Assembly (NCBI GenBank): GCA_029776735.1
Contig: JAKOUL010000011.1
Span: forward strand, 17,063 to 81,062
DNA length: 64,000 bases
DNA from: Dictyoglomota bacterium
GTDB taxonomy: Bacteria > Dictyoglomota > Dictyoglomia > Dictyoglomales > Dictyoglomaceae
Direction: 5' to 3'
The stretch's first letter is position 1. Each line of letters begins with the position of its first letter. The notes beneath the pieces were generated by a model, which was not told where the DNA came from, did not search any database, and saw nothing but the letters and a program-made list of their open reading frames with translations. Shown one piece after another: positions 44,821 to 54,806 of the stretch. Position numbers and translations under genes: made by a program.

Positions 44821-45668
44821 ATATTTTTATAGTAGAACCATATGGATGGTGTTCAGGAGTAAAAAAATCTATAGCTTTAGCCGAAGAGATCCTTTCAAAA
44901 AAAGGTGAAGTCTATACCTTAGGTGCTCTTGTACATAATCCACAAGTAATAAAAGAGCTTGCAGAAAAAGGAATAAAAATGTGGGATTCCAATGAAACTC
45001 CTTATAATAAGAGATTAATTGTACGGGCTCATGGTCTCCCTCAAGAAGATATTGAAAAACATAAATTGAATAATAATGAAGTATTTGATGCCACATGTCC
45101 TTTGGTTAAGAAAGTACAAAAACTCGCTGAGTTTCTTACTAAAAATGGATATAAGGTAATTATAATTGGAGAGAGACAACATCCAGAAGTTATAGGTATT
45201 ATGAGTTATACCCAAGGAAAGGGATGTGTAGTGGAAGATATAGAAGATGCAGAATATGTAAGGTCTTATCCCAATATAGGGATAGTATTTCAGACCACTC
45301 AAAGTTGGGAGGGAGTACAGGAAATTTTAAAAATTATCTTGGGAAAGGGAAAGGAGATAAGAATATTTAATACCATATGTCCTGAAACTGAAGAGAGACA
45401 AAACAAGGCAAAAACTTTGTCAGAGATGGTTGATATTGCGTTAGTACTTGGTGGGAAAAATAGTGCTAACACGAGAAGACTATATGAGATTCTTCAAAAG
45501 AAAGTGATTTCCTACTATGTAGAAAGAGTAGAGGAAATTAAAAAAGATTGGTTTGAAGGAAAAAATAACGTTGGTATTATTACAGGGACTTCAACACCTA
45601 ATTCCTTTGTAGAGGAGGTATTAAAAGTATTAAGAGAGTGGTATCCCTTAGAGATACATTTGGTTTAG
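44817..45668 (+). CDS. ispH: 4-hydroxy-3-methylbut-2-enyl diphosphate reductase
   Basis: 283 aa iron-sulfur enzyme that ends the MEP isoprenoid pathway. The three cluster cysteines are seen in PYGWCSGVKKSIALAEE (Cys12), FDATCPLVKKVQ (about 96) and FNTICPETEERQNKA (about 190). HNPQVIKEL, RAHGLPQ, IIGERQHPEVIGI and TGTSTPNSFVEEVL are further IspH motifs. It overlaps der by 31 bases. Confidence 0.96.
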   Translation: MNIFIVEPYGWCSGVKKSIALAEEILSKKGEVYTLGALVHNPQVIKELAEKGIKMWDSNETPYNKRLIVRAHGLPQEDIEKHKLNNNEVFDATCPLVKKVQKLAEFLTKNGYKVIIIGERQHPEVIGIMSYTQGKGCVVEDIEDAEYVRSYPNIGIVFQTTQSWEGVQEILKIILGKGKEIRIFNTICPETEERQNKAKTLSEMVDIALVLGGKNSANTRRLYEILQKKVISYYVERVEEIKKDWFEGKNNVGIITGTSTPNSFVEEVLKVLREWYPLEIHLV

Positions 45669-46984
45669 AAAAAGATATTCCTATCATTAGTATAGTAGGA
45701 AAACCTAATGTAGGGAAATCTATACTTTTTAATAGGATTGCTGGTGAGGAAAAAGCCATAGTATCGGGTAAACCAGGAGTTACAAGAGATCCTCTAATAC
45801 ATTTGTGTGAATATGAAGGAAAATATTTTTATCTTATAGATTCTGCAGGGTGGGGTTTAGATGATAATCTGAGTCATCTTATAATAGAGAAGATAGAAGA
45901 AGTGATAGAAATAAGTGACCTTATATTATTTGTAGTAGATGGTAGAAATGAGCTTACTGCCCTTGATTTTGATTTTGCTGATCTTTTGAGAAATTCAGGT
46001 AAAGATATTATTTTAGTGGTAAATAAAATGGAAGGAAGGATAGACTCTGAAGTTTATCTTTCCCCATATACAGTTTTAGGGCTTGGAGATCCTTTTCCTA
46101 TTTCTGCTTTACATAAGCAAAATATTACAGAGCTTTTAGATAAAGTAGTCTCTTTAATTCCTGAAATAAAGAAAAAAGAAGAAAAAGAGGATATTGTTAA
46201 ATTTGCATTTGTGGGAAGACCTAATAGTGGTAAATCGTCTCTTATTAATACTTTAATTGGTAAGAATAGAAATATTGTAAGTGAAGTAGCTGGTACTACA
46301 AGAGATGTGGTGGATCTTCTCTGGGAATTTGAAGGGAAAAAGTTTATGATTCTTGACACTCCCGGACTTAGACGTCCAGCGAGAGTAGAGAGGGGGCTTG
46401 AAGAACTTTCAGTAAGAAGAGCTTTACGAACCATAACGAGAGTGGATGTGGCAATAATGGTAATAGACCTCTCTGTGGGACTAAGAGAGCAAGAAAAAAG
46501 GATTCTTCGTTATATAGAAGAAAAAGGTAAATCCTGTTTAATTGTTTTTAACAAAACAGATTTAATTCCTTCTTTAAAACAAAGAAGAGAGTTTGAAAAA
46601 GGATTGAAATACTTATTAGCACCCTTTGATTATTTTCCTTATATCTTTACATCTGCAATTACTGGATATAATGTAAAAAAGATAATCTCTTGGGTAGAAA
46701 GATTATATCAGGTAAGAAATATGAGAATTCCAACAGCTCAAGTAAATAGAGCTATTCAGGAATCCTTAGAAAAAGTGAATTTTTCAAAAAAAGGAAAAAC
46801 TCTTAAAATTTACTATGCCACTCAAGTAGATATAGCACCTCCTAAGTTTATATTCTTTGTAAATGAGCCTGAAGCCATGAGTAAAAATGCTCAAAAATAT
46901 TTTGAGAAATATTTAAGAAATTACTTCTCCTTTACAGGAACACCAATAAAAATAGAAGTTAGAAAAAGGAGTAGCGAAAAATGA
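45638..46984 (+). CDS. der: Ribosome biogenesis GTPase Der (EngA)
   Basis: 448 aa from a GTG start inside ispH. Two tandem GTPase domains: domain 1 with SIVGKPNVGKS, DSAG and a G4 motif NKME; domain 2 with GRPNSGKSSLINTLIG, VAGTTRD, DTPGLRR and G4 NKTD. A C-terminal KH-like domain follows (about 360-448). Der is needed for 50S subunit assembly. The domain 1 G4 has Glu in place of the usual Asp (NKxD); I recall the same type of substitution in Thermotoga maritima Der, so it is probably functional. Confidence 0.95.
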   Translation: MVSLRDTFGLEKDIPIISIVGKPNVGKSILFNRIAGEEKAIVSGKPGVTRDPLIHLCEYEGKYFYLIDSAGWGLDDNLSHLIIEKIEEVIEISDLILFVVDGRNELTALDFDFADLLRNSGKDIILVVNKMEGRIDSEVYLSPYTVLGLGDPFPISALHKQNITELLDKVVSLIPEIKKKEEKEDIVKFAFVGRPNSGKSSLINTLIGKNRNIVSEVAGTTRDVVDLLWEFEGKKFMILDTPGLRRPARVERGLEELSVRRALRTITRVDVAIMVIDLSVGLREQEKRILRYIEEKGKSCLIVFNKTDLIPSLKQRREFEKGLKYLLAPFDYFPYIFTSAITGYNVKKIISWVERLYQVRNMRIPTAQVNRAIQESLEKVNFSKKGKTLKIYYATQVDIAPPKFIFFVNEPEAMSKNAQKYFEKYLRNYFSFTGTPIKIEVRKRSSEK

Positions 46985-47580
46985 AATTTTTTCTAATTCT
47001 TCTTTCTTATTTATTAGGCTCTATTCCCAGTGCTTTAATTATAGGCAAAATTTGGGAAAATATAGATGTAAGAAACTATGGAAGTGGTAACTTAGGTGCT
47101 ACAAATGTATTTAGAGTACTTGGTTGGATTCCTGCTATTCTTGTTGCAGTGATGGATGCAGGAAAAGGAATACTTGCTGTTCATATTGCTAAAACTTATA
47201 TGCCTAATGATTATATCTTTATTATTCTTTGTATCATTGCGGCAGTAGTAGGACATTCCTTTCCTATATTTGCTAATTTTCACGGAGGAAGAAGTGTAGG
47301 TATTTCTTTTGGTATTTTTTTATATCTTTTTCCTAAGGTATCTTTATTAATACTTATAATAGGAGTATTAATTGCAGGTATTACCAAATACAAATCTGTA
47401 GCATCTATTACTTGTGCTATTCTCTATCCGGTTTTTTTATATTTCTTTGAAAATCCTCCTCAGGAATTTTTGATAGGAGTCACTCTTATTTGTTTATTTA
47501 TCATATATCGTCATATTCCAAATATTAAAAGACTCTTAAAAGGAGAGGAGCATAAACTAAATTGGAAGATAAAAAAATAA
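46981..47580 (+). CDS. plsY: Glycerol-3-phosphate acyltransferase PlsY
   Basis: 199 aa integral membrane enzyme with about five to seven helices. It uses acyl-phosphate to acylate glycerol 3-phosphate. Motif 1 is [16 protein letters not shown], motif 2 is [18 protein letters not shown], and motif 3 is the [17 protein letters not shown] block. The order der-plsY-gpsA is strongly conserved in bacteria. It overlaps der by 4 and gpsA by 19 bases. Confidence 0.96.
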   Translation: MKFFLILLSYLLGSIPSALIIGKIWENIDVRNYGSGNLGATNVFRVLGWIPAILVAVMDAGKGILAVHIAKTYMPNDYIFIILCIIAAVVGHSFPIFANFHGGRSVGISFGIFLYLFPKVSLLILIIGVLIAGITKYKSVASITCAILYPVFLYFFENPPQEFLIGVTLICLFIIYRHIPNIKRLLKGEEHKLNWKIKK

Positions 47581-48602
47581 AGATCTCTGTTTTGGGAGGA
47601 GGAAGTTGGGGCACTACTATTGCAGATATCTTACAAGAGAAAGGATATTCTGTATGTCTATGGGTAAGAGATAGAGAGAAAGCAAAAAAATTCTCTGAAA
47701 CTAAGGAAAATATGTTTTACTTACCAGGATACAAATTAAATTCAGATTTAAAGATTACTTCTGATATAGAAGAAGCCACATATAATCCTCAAATAGCAGT
47801 TTTTAGCATTCCTATTCAGGGATTAAGAGAATTTCTAAGAAATTCCAAAGATCATCTAAAAAGCATACCATATTTTGTGAATACAGGTAAAGGTATAGAA
47901 ATCGGTTCTTTAAAGAGACCTTCCGAAATAATTACTGAAGAATTAAATGTTTCAGAACAGAAAGTAGCTACAATTTCAGGGCCCAGTTTTGCGAAAGAAG
48001 TTATTGAAAGACGCCCATGTGCTTTAGTTGTTGCGTCTCAGAACATTGAGGTAGCTAAAAAGTTACAAGCTATTTTTAACCTCAGCTTTATGAGAGTTTA
48101 TAGAAGTGATGATTTAGTAGGAGTTGAAATTGGGGGTGCTCTTAAAAATGTGATCGCTATTTCTGCAGGTATCTCTGATGGCTTAGACTTTGGATATAAT
48201 GCTAAAGCTAGTCTTATAACCAGAGGACTTGTGGAAATAAATAGATTTGCAATGTTCTTTGGGGCACATCCTTTTACTATATTAGGGCTTTCTGGCTTAG
48301 GCGATCTTATTTTAACTGCGACTAGTCCTTTAAGTAGAAACTGGAGGATAGGAAAACTTATTTCAGAGGGTAAGATTTTAGAGGAAGCTTTAAAAGAGCT
48401 TCATGGTATGGTAGCAGAAGGAGTTTATACAGTGAAGTCTGCATACGAGATTTCTAAGAAAAATAAGATCTACATGCCTATAACTGAAGAAGTTTATAAA
48501 GTATTATACGAAGGAAAGTCTCCAAAAGAAGGTTTACTTTCTCTCTTATCTCATGAGCTAAAACATGAGATAGATGAAGGGATTCAATTTAACTTGTTAT
48601 AA
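47562..48602 (+). CDS. gpsA: Glycerol-3-phosphate dehydrogenase [NAD(P)+]
   Basis: 346 aa from a TTG start with upstream AGGAGAGGAG. The NAD(P) fold [20 protein letters not shown] is followed by [25 protein letters not shown] and [20 protein letters not shown] with the catalytic lysine. [20 protein letters not shown] closes the active site. It makes sn-glycerol 3-phosphate for PlsY. The recA promoter overlaps its final codons. Confidence 0.96.
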   Translation: MEDKKIKISVLGGGSWGTTIADILQEKGYSVCLWVRDREKAKKFSETKENMFYLPGYKLNSDLKITSDIEEATYNPQIAVFSIPIQGLREFLRNSKDHLKSIPYFVNTGKGIEIGSLKRPSEIITEELNVSEQKVATISGPSFAKEVIERRPCALVVASQNIEVAKKLQAIFNLSFMRVYRSDDLVGVEIGGALKNVIAISAGISDGLDFGYNAKASLITRGLVEINRFAMFFGAHPFTILGLSGLGDLILTATSPLSRNWRIGKLISEGKILEEALKELHGMVAEGVYTVKSAYEISKKNKIYMPITEEVYKVLYEGKSPKEGLLSLLSHELKHEIDEGIQFNLL

Positions 48603-48622
48603 ATTTTTAGGCTTGATATAAT
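48594..48622 (+). promoter_or_regulatory. Promoter of recA
   Basis: TTGTTA (48594-48599), exactly 17 bases, TATAAT (48617-48622), overlapping the gpsA stop. I saw no LexA-type inverted repeat in the following 30 bases, so SOS control is not evident. Confidence 0.7.
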
Positions 48623-48655
48623 AAGCTAACAAAAATAATGAGGGGTATGAAAATT

Positions 48656-49717
48656 ATGGAGAAAGAAAAAGCTTTAGAAGCTGCCATGCTTCAAATTGAG
48701 AAACAATTTGGTAAAGGTTCTATAATGAAACTTGGCAGTAATGAAAGATACGAAGTAGCGGTAATTCCTACTGGTATCCTTACATTAGATTATACTCTTG
48801 GAGTTGGAGGAGTCCCGAGAGGAAGAATAATAGAACTTTTTGGTCCAGAAGGATCTGGAAAAACTACTGTAGGTCTTCAAATAATTGCATCTGCTCAGAA
48901 AGAAGGTGGGATTGCAGCTTTTATAGATGCGGAACATGCTTTTGATCCTAATTATGCTAAAAAAATAGGAGTAAATCTTGAAAATCTACTTATTTCTCAG
49001 CCTGATACAGGAGAACAAGCATTGGAGATAGCAGAAATACTTGTAAGGAGCGGAAGTGTAGATGTTATAGTTGTAGATTCGGTAGCAGCTTTAGTACCAA
49101 GAGCAGAGCTTGAAGGTGAAATGGGAGATGCCTTCATCGGGCTTCAAGCACGACTTATGTCTCAGGCTCTGAGAAAGCTTACAGGTGCAATAAGCAAGTC
49201 AAAAACTGTAGCTATTTTTATAAATCAGCTTAGAGAGAAAGTAGGAGTATTTTTTGGAAATCCTGAAACAACCCCGGGTGGTAGAGCTCTTAAATTTTAT
49301 GCTTCAGTGAGGATAGATGTAAGAAAAGCAGAATCAATAAAAGAAGGCAGTGAAATTACGGGAACCAAGGTAAAGGTTAAGATAGTTAAAAATAAAGTAG
49401 CTCCACCTTTTAAAGAGGGAGAATTTGAACTTATATATGGCGAAGGAATATCCAGAGAAGGATGTATATTAGATACCGGTGTTGAAACAAAGGTTATTGA
49501 AAAAAGTGGAACTTGGTATATCTATAAAGATACAAGATTAGGGCAGGGGAGAGAAAATGCAAAAGCATATTTAAAAGAAAATCCAGAGCTTGCGAAGGAG
49601 ATAGAAAGAGAAATAAGGAAATTATGGGGTTTTGAGGATAAGGAAACAAGATCTATAGAAAATAATAAAGAAACAAAAGAAGAAAAAGTAGAGAATAAGT
49701 CTTCTTCAAAATCTTGA
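48656..49717 (+). CDS. recA: Recombinase RecA
   Basis: 353 aa from the ATG at 48656, preferred over 48638 and 48647 because GAGGGG lies 10 bases upstream of it and the protein then starts [20 protein letters not shown] as usual. Walker A is [14 protein letters not shown], followed by [54 protein letters not shown] and [15 protein letters not shown] with L2 and the C-terminal domain. The tail is Glu/Lys/Ser rich. RecA drives homologous recombination and DNA repair. Confidence 0.97.
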   Translation: MEKEKALEAAMLQIEKQFGKGSIMKLGSNERYEVAVIPTGILTLDYTLGVGGVPRGRIIELFGPEGSGKTTVGLQIIASAQKEGGIAAFIDAEHAFDPNYAKKIGVNLENLLISQPDTGEQALEIAEILVRSGSVDVIVVDSVAALVPRAELEGEMGDAFIGLQARLMSQALRKLTGAISKSKTVAIFINQLREKVGVFFGNPETTPGGRALKFYASVRIDVRKAESIKEGSEITGTKVKVKIVKNKVAPPFKEGEFELIYGEGISREGCILDTGVETKVIEKSGTWYIYKDTRLGQGRENAKAYLKENPELAKEIEREIRKLWGFEDKETRSIENNKETKEEKVENKSSSKS

Positions 49718-49742
49718 CATAAAAAGTATTGATCTATATAAT
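49714..49742 (+). promoter_or_regulatory. Promoter of the tRNA-Leu gene
   Basis: A perfect TTGACA (49714-49719), 17 bases, TATAAT (49737-49742). The -35 box contains the recA stop codon. The predicted start near 49749 leaves about 8 bases of 5' leader before the mature tRNA. Confidence 0.85.
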
Positions 49743-49756
49743 CTATTTCAGAGTAT

Positions 49757-49844
49757 GCCGAGGTGGTGGAATTTGGCAGACACGTAGCATTGAGGGTGCT
49801 ATGGGCACAAGCTCGTCCGGGTTCAAATCCCGGCCTCGGCACCA
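49757..49844 (+). tRNA. tRNA-Leu (anticodon GAG)
   Basis: An 88-base class II tRNA with encoded CCA. Acceptor GCCGAGG (49757-49763) pairs with CCTCGGC before ACCA. The anticodon stem is TAGCA/TGCTA with loop TTGAGGG; the anticodon GAG is at 49792-49794. A long variable arm (GGGC, ACAA, GCTC) and T arm CCGGG-TTCAAAT-CCCGG are intact. GAG reads CUC and CUU leucine codons. Confidence 0.96.
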
Positions 49845-49866
49845 AATCTAAGAAATTTTATTATAA

Positions 49867-49891
49867 CTCTTCCATAAAAGGAAGGGTTTTT
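49867..49891 (+). terminator. Rho-independent terminator after tRNA-Leu
   Basis: CTCTTCC (49867-49873), loop ATAAAA, GGAAGGG (49880-49886), one T-G wobble, then TTTTT (49887-49891). It lies 22 bases after the CCA end and 26 bases before gatC. Confidence 0.75.
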
Positions 49892-49916
49892 ATTTAAATA
49901 AATCGGATGGTGAAAT

Positions 49917-50222
49917 ATGAAGGAGAAAGATTTTTTATTACAAATTAGAAAGACTGCTCACCTTGCAAGACTTTATTTAACATCTGAAGAAGAAGAGCTC
50001 TATGCAAAACAATTACAAGATGTACTGAACTATTTTGCAAAACTTCAAGAATTAAATACGAGTGATGTAGAGCCTATGGCTCATGTTTTACCCCTTTCTA
50101 ATATATGGAGAGAAGATGAAGTTTCAGAAAGTATGAATCAAGAGGATGTATTCAAGAATGCTCCTGATTTAGAGGAGAACTGTTTTAAAATTCCAAGAAT
50201 AATGAAAAGAGATGAGGAATGA
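49917..50222 (+). CDS. gatC: Asp-tRNA(Asn)/Glu-tRNA(Gln) amidotransferase subunit C
   Basis: 101 aa. IRKTAHLARLYLTSEEEELY, then LQDVLNYFAKLQELNTSDVE and EPMAHVLPLSNIWREDEV, are the GatC pattern. GatC wraps around GatA and joins it to GatB. It overlaps gatA by 4 bases. No clear promoter is visible between the tRNA terminator and this gene. Confidence 0.95.
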   Translation: MKEKDFLLQIRKTAHLARLYLTSEEEELYAKQLQDVLNYFAKLQELNTSDVEPMAHVLPLSNIWREDEVSESMNQEDVFKNAPDLEENCFKIPRIMKRDEE

Positions 50223-51670
50223 AAAGCGTAAAAGATATAAAAAAGCTATATCAAAATAAAGAATTAAAAGTATATGAAGTAGTTGAACATTATCTTAAAC
50301 AAATTGAAGAATGGGAGCCAAATATTCATGCATTTCTTAATGTCCCTTATAAAGAGATTGAAGCACAACTCACAAGTTTGAAAGAAGAACCTTCTGATCT
50401 TCCCCTTTATGGAATTCCTATTGCCATTAAAGATAATATGTTAACCAAGGGAATTACTACTACTTGTGCTTCTAAAATTCTTGAAAACTTCATTCCGCCT
50501 TATGATGCTACAGTAGTTAAAAGACTAAAAAAAGCAGGAGCAATAATAATAGGAAAGACAAATCTTGATGAATTTGCTATGGGTTCTTCCACAGAAAATT
50601 CTGCTTTTGGTGTTACTAAAAACCCTTGGGATCTTGATAGAGTTCCTGGAGGATCCAGTGGAGGTTCTGCAGCATGTGTTTCTTCTGGGGAAGCCCCTAT
50701 CTCTTTAGGATCTGATACTGGTGGGTCTATAAGACTTCCCGCATCTTTTACAAGTGTGATCGGACTAAAACCCACTTATGGGCTTGTCTCAAGATATGGA
50801 CTGGTAGCTTTTGCTTCTTCTTTGGATCAAATTGGTCCTTTTGGAAGAAGAGTAGAAGATGTAGCAGAGGTTTTGCAAGTTATAGCTGGACATGACCCAA
50901 AAGATTCCACCTCTTCTCCTTATAATATTCCAAATTATTTAGAAAATCTTGGAAAAACAGTGAAAGGATGGAAAGTAGGTATTCCTAAGGAGCTCTGGCA
51001 AAAAGGGGTCTCTGAAGAGGTGCTAAAAGTACTTGAGAAATCTTTTGAAGTGCTCAAAAACTTAGGGATTGAAACTGTAGAAATATCACTTCCATCAGTA
51101 GATTATGCTTTATCAGTCTATTATATTATAGCTACCTCTGAGGCAAGTTCAAACCTTGCAAGATATGATGGAGTTAAGTATGGATATAGAGAAAATAATA
51201 CTGAAGATTTAATCTCTATGTATAAAGCTACTCGTGGAAAAGGTTTTGGAAGTGAGGTAAAAAGAAGAATTATCTTAGGGACATATGCTTTAAGTGCAGG
51301 ATATTATGATGCCTATTATTTAAAAGCTGCAAAGGTTAGAAATCTTATTAAAATGGAATTTGAAGAAGCATTTAAAAAAGTTGATATTATTGTATCTCCC
51401 ACGAGTCCCATCCTTCCGTTTAAAATTGGTGAGAAAATCTCAGATCCTCTTCAGATGTATCTCACTGATATTATGACTATACCAGTAAATCTTGCAGGAA
51501 TTCCAGCAATTTCTATGCCTGCAGGATTTTATAATAGCCTTCCTGTAGGTATTCAATTTATGGGGAACTTTTTCTCTGAAGATAAACTTCTTCAATTTGC
51601 TTATGCTTATCAGGAAAATATAGATCTCTCTGATAAATTTCCACCTCTCCCCAAAAAGGAGGAGAAATAA
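50219..51670 (+). CDS. gatA: Asp-tRNA(Asn)/Glu-tRNA(Gln) amidotransferase subunit A
   Basis: 483 aa amidase-signature enzyme that releases ammonia from glutamine. The catalytic lysine is in [17 protein letters not shown], the cis-serine in [17 protein letters not shown], and the nucleophile serine region in [30 protein letters not shown] is also conserved. Presence of GatCAB implies that tRNA-Gln and/or tRNA-Asn are charged indirectly in this organism. Confidence 0.97.
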   Translation: MKSVKDIKKLYQNKELKVYEVVEHYLKQIEEWEPNIHAFLNVPYKEIEAQLTSLKEEPSDLPLYGIPIAIKDNMLTKGITTTCASKILENFIPPYDATVVKRLKKAGAIIIGKTNLDEFAMGSSTENSAFGVTKNPWDLDRVPGGSSGGSAACVSSGEAPISLGSDTGGSIRLPASFTSVIGLKPTYGLVSRYGLVAFASSLDQIGPFGRRVEDVAEVLQVIAGHDPKDSTSSPYNIPNYLENLGKTVKGWKVGIPKELWQKGVSEEVLKVLEKSFEVLKNLGIETVEISLPSVDYALSVYYIIATSEASSNLARYDGVKYGYRENNTEDLISMYKATRGKGFGSEVKRRIILGTYALSAGYYDAYYLKAAKVRNLIKMEFEEAFKKVDIIVSPTSPILPFKIGEKISDPLQMYLTDIMTIPVNLAGIPAISMPAGFYNSLPVGIQFMGNFFSEDKLLQFAYAYQENIDLSDKFPPLPKKEEK

Positions 51671-51672
51671 CT

Positions 51673-53121
51673 ATGCTAAAACCGGTAATAGGGCTTGAAG
51701 TACATGCTCAATTGTCCACTAAGACAAAACTTTTCTGCTCTTGCAGTACAAACCATGATAATGTTCCACCAAATACAAATGTATGTCCTTTATGTATGGG
51801 ACTTCCAGGAGTGCTTCCTGTATTAAATAAAAAAGCAGTGGAATATGCAATAAAGACAGGTATAGCTTTAAATTGCAAAATTTCTTCTTATTCAAAATTT
51901 GATAGAAAGAATTATTTTTACCCTGATCTTCCAAAAGGATATCAAATATCACAATACGATTTACCTATTGCTAAAAATGGTTATTTAGAGCTCTATGTAG
52001 ATGGAGAAACTAAAAGAATTAGACTTAAAAGAATTCATCTTGAAGAAGATGCAGGGAAGCTTCTTCATATGGGAGTAGGGGATAGGCTTGCTGAATCAGA
52101 TTATAGCTTTGTGGATTTTAATAGGGCAGGGATACCTCTTATTGAGATTGTTACAGAGCCGGACATAAATTCTCCTAAAGAAGCGAGATTATTCCTTCAA
52201 GAATTAAGGTTTATAGTGAGATATCTTGGAATAAGTAGTGGAGATATGGAAAAAGGATCTCTACGATGTGATGCTAATATATCTATTCAAACAGAAGAAG
52301 GGATATTAGGTACAAGGACCGAGATAAAAAATATTAATTCTTTTTATTCCTTGGAAAAGGCTTTGGAGTATGAAATAGTAAGACAAAGCGAGATACTAAA
52401 AAATGGTGGTGAAATTATACAAGAAACCAGACACTGGGATGAAAAAAATCAGAGAACAGTGAGTTTGCGTGGAAAAGAAGAAGCTGAGGATTATAGATAT
52501 TTTCCAGAACCTGACCTCCCACCTCTTTTAATATCAGAATCTATGGTGGAAGAGATTAAAAAAGAGATTCCCAGACTTTCTCAAGAAAGAAGGAAATATT
52601 ATATTACAACCTTAGGACTTTCTCCTCAAGATGCAGAAATTATTGTATCTGAAAGAGAACTCTCAGATTTTTTTGAAGAGACCATCAAAATATATAATAA
52701 TATCAAAAACCTTGTGAATTGGATCTCTGGGGAGATCTTAAACTATTTAAATGATAACAAATTAGAGTTTAAAAATTTAAAAATAGAACCCTCCAAGTTT
52801 GTGAAAATTATAGAGATGGTAGATAGAAATGAAATAACACGTCCTACAGCAAGAGATGTCCTAAGAAAGTATCTTAGTACTCAAGAAGAACCTGAAAAGA
52901 TTATTGAAAAGGAAGGATTAAGAGTTGTTTCTGATTTTTCTTACTTACAGGAGGTTATTCAGAGAGTCATATCAGATAATGAAAGAGCAGTTTCTGATTG
53001 GAAAAAAGGGAAAAAGCAAGTGATAAACTTCTTAGTAGGACAGGTGATGAAGGAGACAAAAGGAAGGGCAAGCCTTGATATAGTAAAAAATCTTCTTGAG
53101 GAAACCCTTGAAAAGCTATGA
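51673..53121 (+). CDS. gatB: Asp-tRNA(Asn)/Glu-tRNA(Gln) amidotransferase subunit B
   Basis: 482 aa. It begins [20 protein letters not shown] and has the zinc-binding cysteines of [20 protein letters not shown], then [20 protein letters not shown], and [31 protein letters not shown] and [20 protein letters not shown] follow. The C-terminal tail domain ends [17 protein letters not shown]. It activates and amidates the mischarged tRNA. It overlaps the pilus ATPase gene by 4 bases, so gat and pil genes may be read together. Confidence 0.97.
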   Translation: MLKPVIGLEVHAQLSTKTKLFCSCSTNHDNVPPNTNVCPLCMGLPGVLPVLNKKAVEYAIKTGIALNCKISSYSKFDRKNYFYPDLPKGYQISQYDLPIAKNGYLELYVDGETKRIRLKRIHLEEDAGKLLHMGVGDRLAESDYSFVDFNRAGIPLIEIVTEPDINSPKEARLFLQELRFIVRYLGISSGDMEKGSLRCDANISIQTEEGILGTRTEIKNINSFYSLEKALEYEIVRQSEILKNGGEIIQETRHWDEKNQRTVSLRGKEEAEDYRYFPEPDLPPLLISESMVEEIKKEIPRLSQERRKYYITTLGLSPQDAEIIVSERELSDFFEETIKIYNNIKNLVNWISGEILNYLNDNKLEFKNLKIEPSKFVKIIEMVDRNEITRPTARDVLRKYLSTQEEPEKIIEKEGLRVVSDFSYLQEVIQRVISDNERAVSDWKKGKKQVINFLVGQVMKETKGRASLDIVKNLLEETLEKL

Positions 53122-54803
53122 AAGAGAAAAAACCATTAGGTGAATATCTTTTAGAACAAGGACTTATTACAAAAGAGCAACTGGAGAAAGCTCTTGAAGA
53201 GCAGAAAAAAACTGGTGCTAAATTAGGGCAGATATTAATTGAAAGAGGATATGTTAAACCTGAAGATATAGGTAAGGTTTTAGAAAGACAGAGTGAGATT
53301 CCATATATCTCTCCATCGGAAGTAGAGATAGATGAAAAATTAGTAGAGAGCTTTTCCGAGAGTATTCTTAGGAAATATAATTTCATTCCTATAAAAAGAG
53401 AGGGGGGAGTTTTACATATTGCCGTAGTTCCCCCTATTGATCCTGTAATAATTAACGAAATAAGAAGAATTGTAAAAGCTCCAGTAAGAATTTTTATAAC
53501 TACCGAAAGAGAATTTAACCAGATCATGTCAAAACTTTTTCCTTTAGAAAAAACCACTTTATCTGTAGTACAAGACTTCCAGAGATTAGCACCCTTTGAG
53601 CCTATAATTGAAGCTCCAATTACTACTGTAGAGGAAGCACCAATCGTAAAGCTTGTATCCTCTATTCTTAACGAAGCTATACTGAGGAATGCCAGTGATA
53701 TTCATTTGGATCCTCAAGAAAAAGAGATAAGAGTAAGGTACAGAATACATGGTATTCTGTATGACATAATGAATATCCCTAAGGAGATTCAAGACGCAGT
53801 AGTAACAAGAGTAAAAGTAATCTCTGGAATGGATATTGCAGAGAGAAGGCGTCCTCAAGATGGAAGAGCCACATATAGGTACGAAAACAGAGTTTTTGAT
53901 CTCAGAGTAGCATCTATAGGAACTAATCATGGTGAGATGGTAGTAATAAGGCTTCTTGATAAGACAAAAGTATTAATTGAACTTGATAGATTAGGAATGG
54001 GAGATTACGAGCTTAGGGTTTTTGAAAGTCTAATAAAAAGACCCTTAGGAATGCTCCTTGTTACAGGTCCTACAGGAAGTGGAAAAACAACTACCCTTTA
54101 TTCTGCTTTAAATGTACTTAATAGACCTGAAGAAAATATTATTACCTTGGAAGATCCTGTAGAATATGAGCTTTCTGGGATTAACCAGATTCAAATACAA
54201 CCAAGAATTGGAGTAGATTTTGCAACAGGTCTAAGAAATATACTGAGACTTGATCCTAATATAATAATGGTGGGAGAGATTAGAGATACCGATACTTTAA
54301 ATACATCTATAGAAGCAGCTTTAACAGGGCATCTATTATTAAGCACTTTCCATGCTAATGATTCGGTAAGTGCAGTGATAAGACTTATCCAGATGGGTGT
54401 AGAACCTTTCCTTATTGCATCTTCCCTTATTGGAATTGTAGCTCAAAGACTTGTGAGAACTATATGCCTCTCATGTAAAGAAGAATATACCCCAAGTAAA
54501 GAGGAGATAGAAGAACTGGGACTAAATCGTGAACAAGCTTCAAGGGTTAAGCTCGCAAGAGGTAAGGGTTGTATTTTCTGTAACTATACGGGTTATTCTG
54601 GAAGAACTGGTGTTTTTGAGATATTAAAAATTACCAAAGAAATAAGAAATTTAATAAATAATAAGGCATCTATAGATGAAATAAGAGAATATGCATTAAA
54701 AGAAGGAATGAGGACTTTATTTCATAATGCTCAAGAAAAGGTCTTAGCAGAAGTCACTACTATTGAGGAGGCGAGGAGAGTTATAGGTTTAGGGGAGGGA
54801 TAA
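53118..54803 (+). CDS. pilB: Type IV pilus / type II secretion assembly ATPase (PilB/GspE)
   Basis: 561 aa. An N-terminal MshEN/GspE_N domain ([20 protein letters not shown] and [16 protein letters not shown]) leads into the hexameric ATPase: [40 protein letters not shown], Walker [21 protein letters not shown], the Asp box [11 protein letters not shown], Walker [21 protein letters not shown] and the His box [13 protein letters not shown] zinc site is formed by CLSC and CIFC near the C-terminus. It drives pilin polymerisation. No PilT retraction ATPase is in the window. Confidence 0.95.
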   Translation: MKEKKPLGEYLLEQGLITKEQLEKALEEQKKTGAKLGQILIERGYVKPEDIGKVLERQSEIPYISPSEVEIDEKLVESFSESILRKYNFIPIKREGGVLHIAVVPPIDPVIINEIRRIVKAPVRIFITTEREFNQIMSKLFPLEKTTLSVVQDFQRLAPFEPIIEAPITTVEEAPIVKLVSSILNEAILRNASDIHLDPQEKEIRVRYRIHGILYDIMNIPKEIQDAVVTRVKVISGMDIAERRRPQDGRATYRYENRVFDLRVASIGTNHGEMVVIRLLDKTKVLIELDRLGMGDYELRVFESLIKRPLGMLLVTGPTGSGKTTTLYSALNVLNRPEENIITLEDPVEYELSGINQIQIQPRIGVDFATGLRNILRLDPNIIMVGEIRDTDTLNTSIEAALTGHLLLSTFHANDSVSAVIRLIQMGVEPFLIASSLIGIVAQRLVRTICLSCKEEYTPSKEEIEELGLNREQASRVKLARGKGCIFCNYTGYSGRTGVFEILKITKEIRNLINNKASIDEIREYALKEGMRTLFHNAQEKVLAEVTTIEEARRVIGLGEG

Positions 54804-54806
54804 ATT

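Noticed and set aside
49522..49845. Minus-strand frame starting with a sequence like VPRPGFEPGRACAHS
   Set aside because: This is the well-known false protein made by translating a tRNA T-arm and acceptor backward; it covers tRNA-Leu and the recA tail.
52967..53557. 196-codon minus-strand frame across the gatB/pilB junction
   Set aside because: Antisense to the conserved GatB tail and MshEN domain; Ser/Phe/Leu-rich shadow translation.
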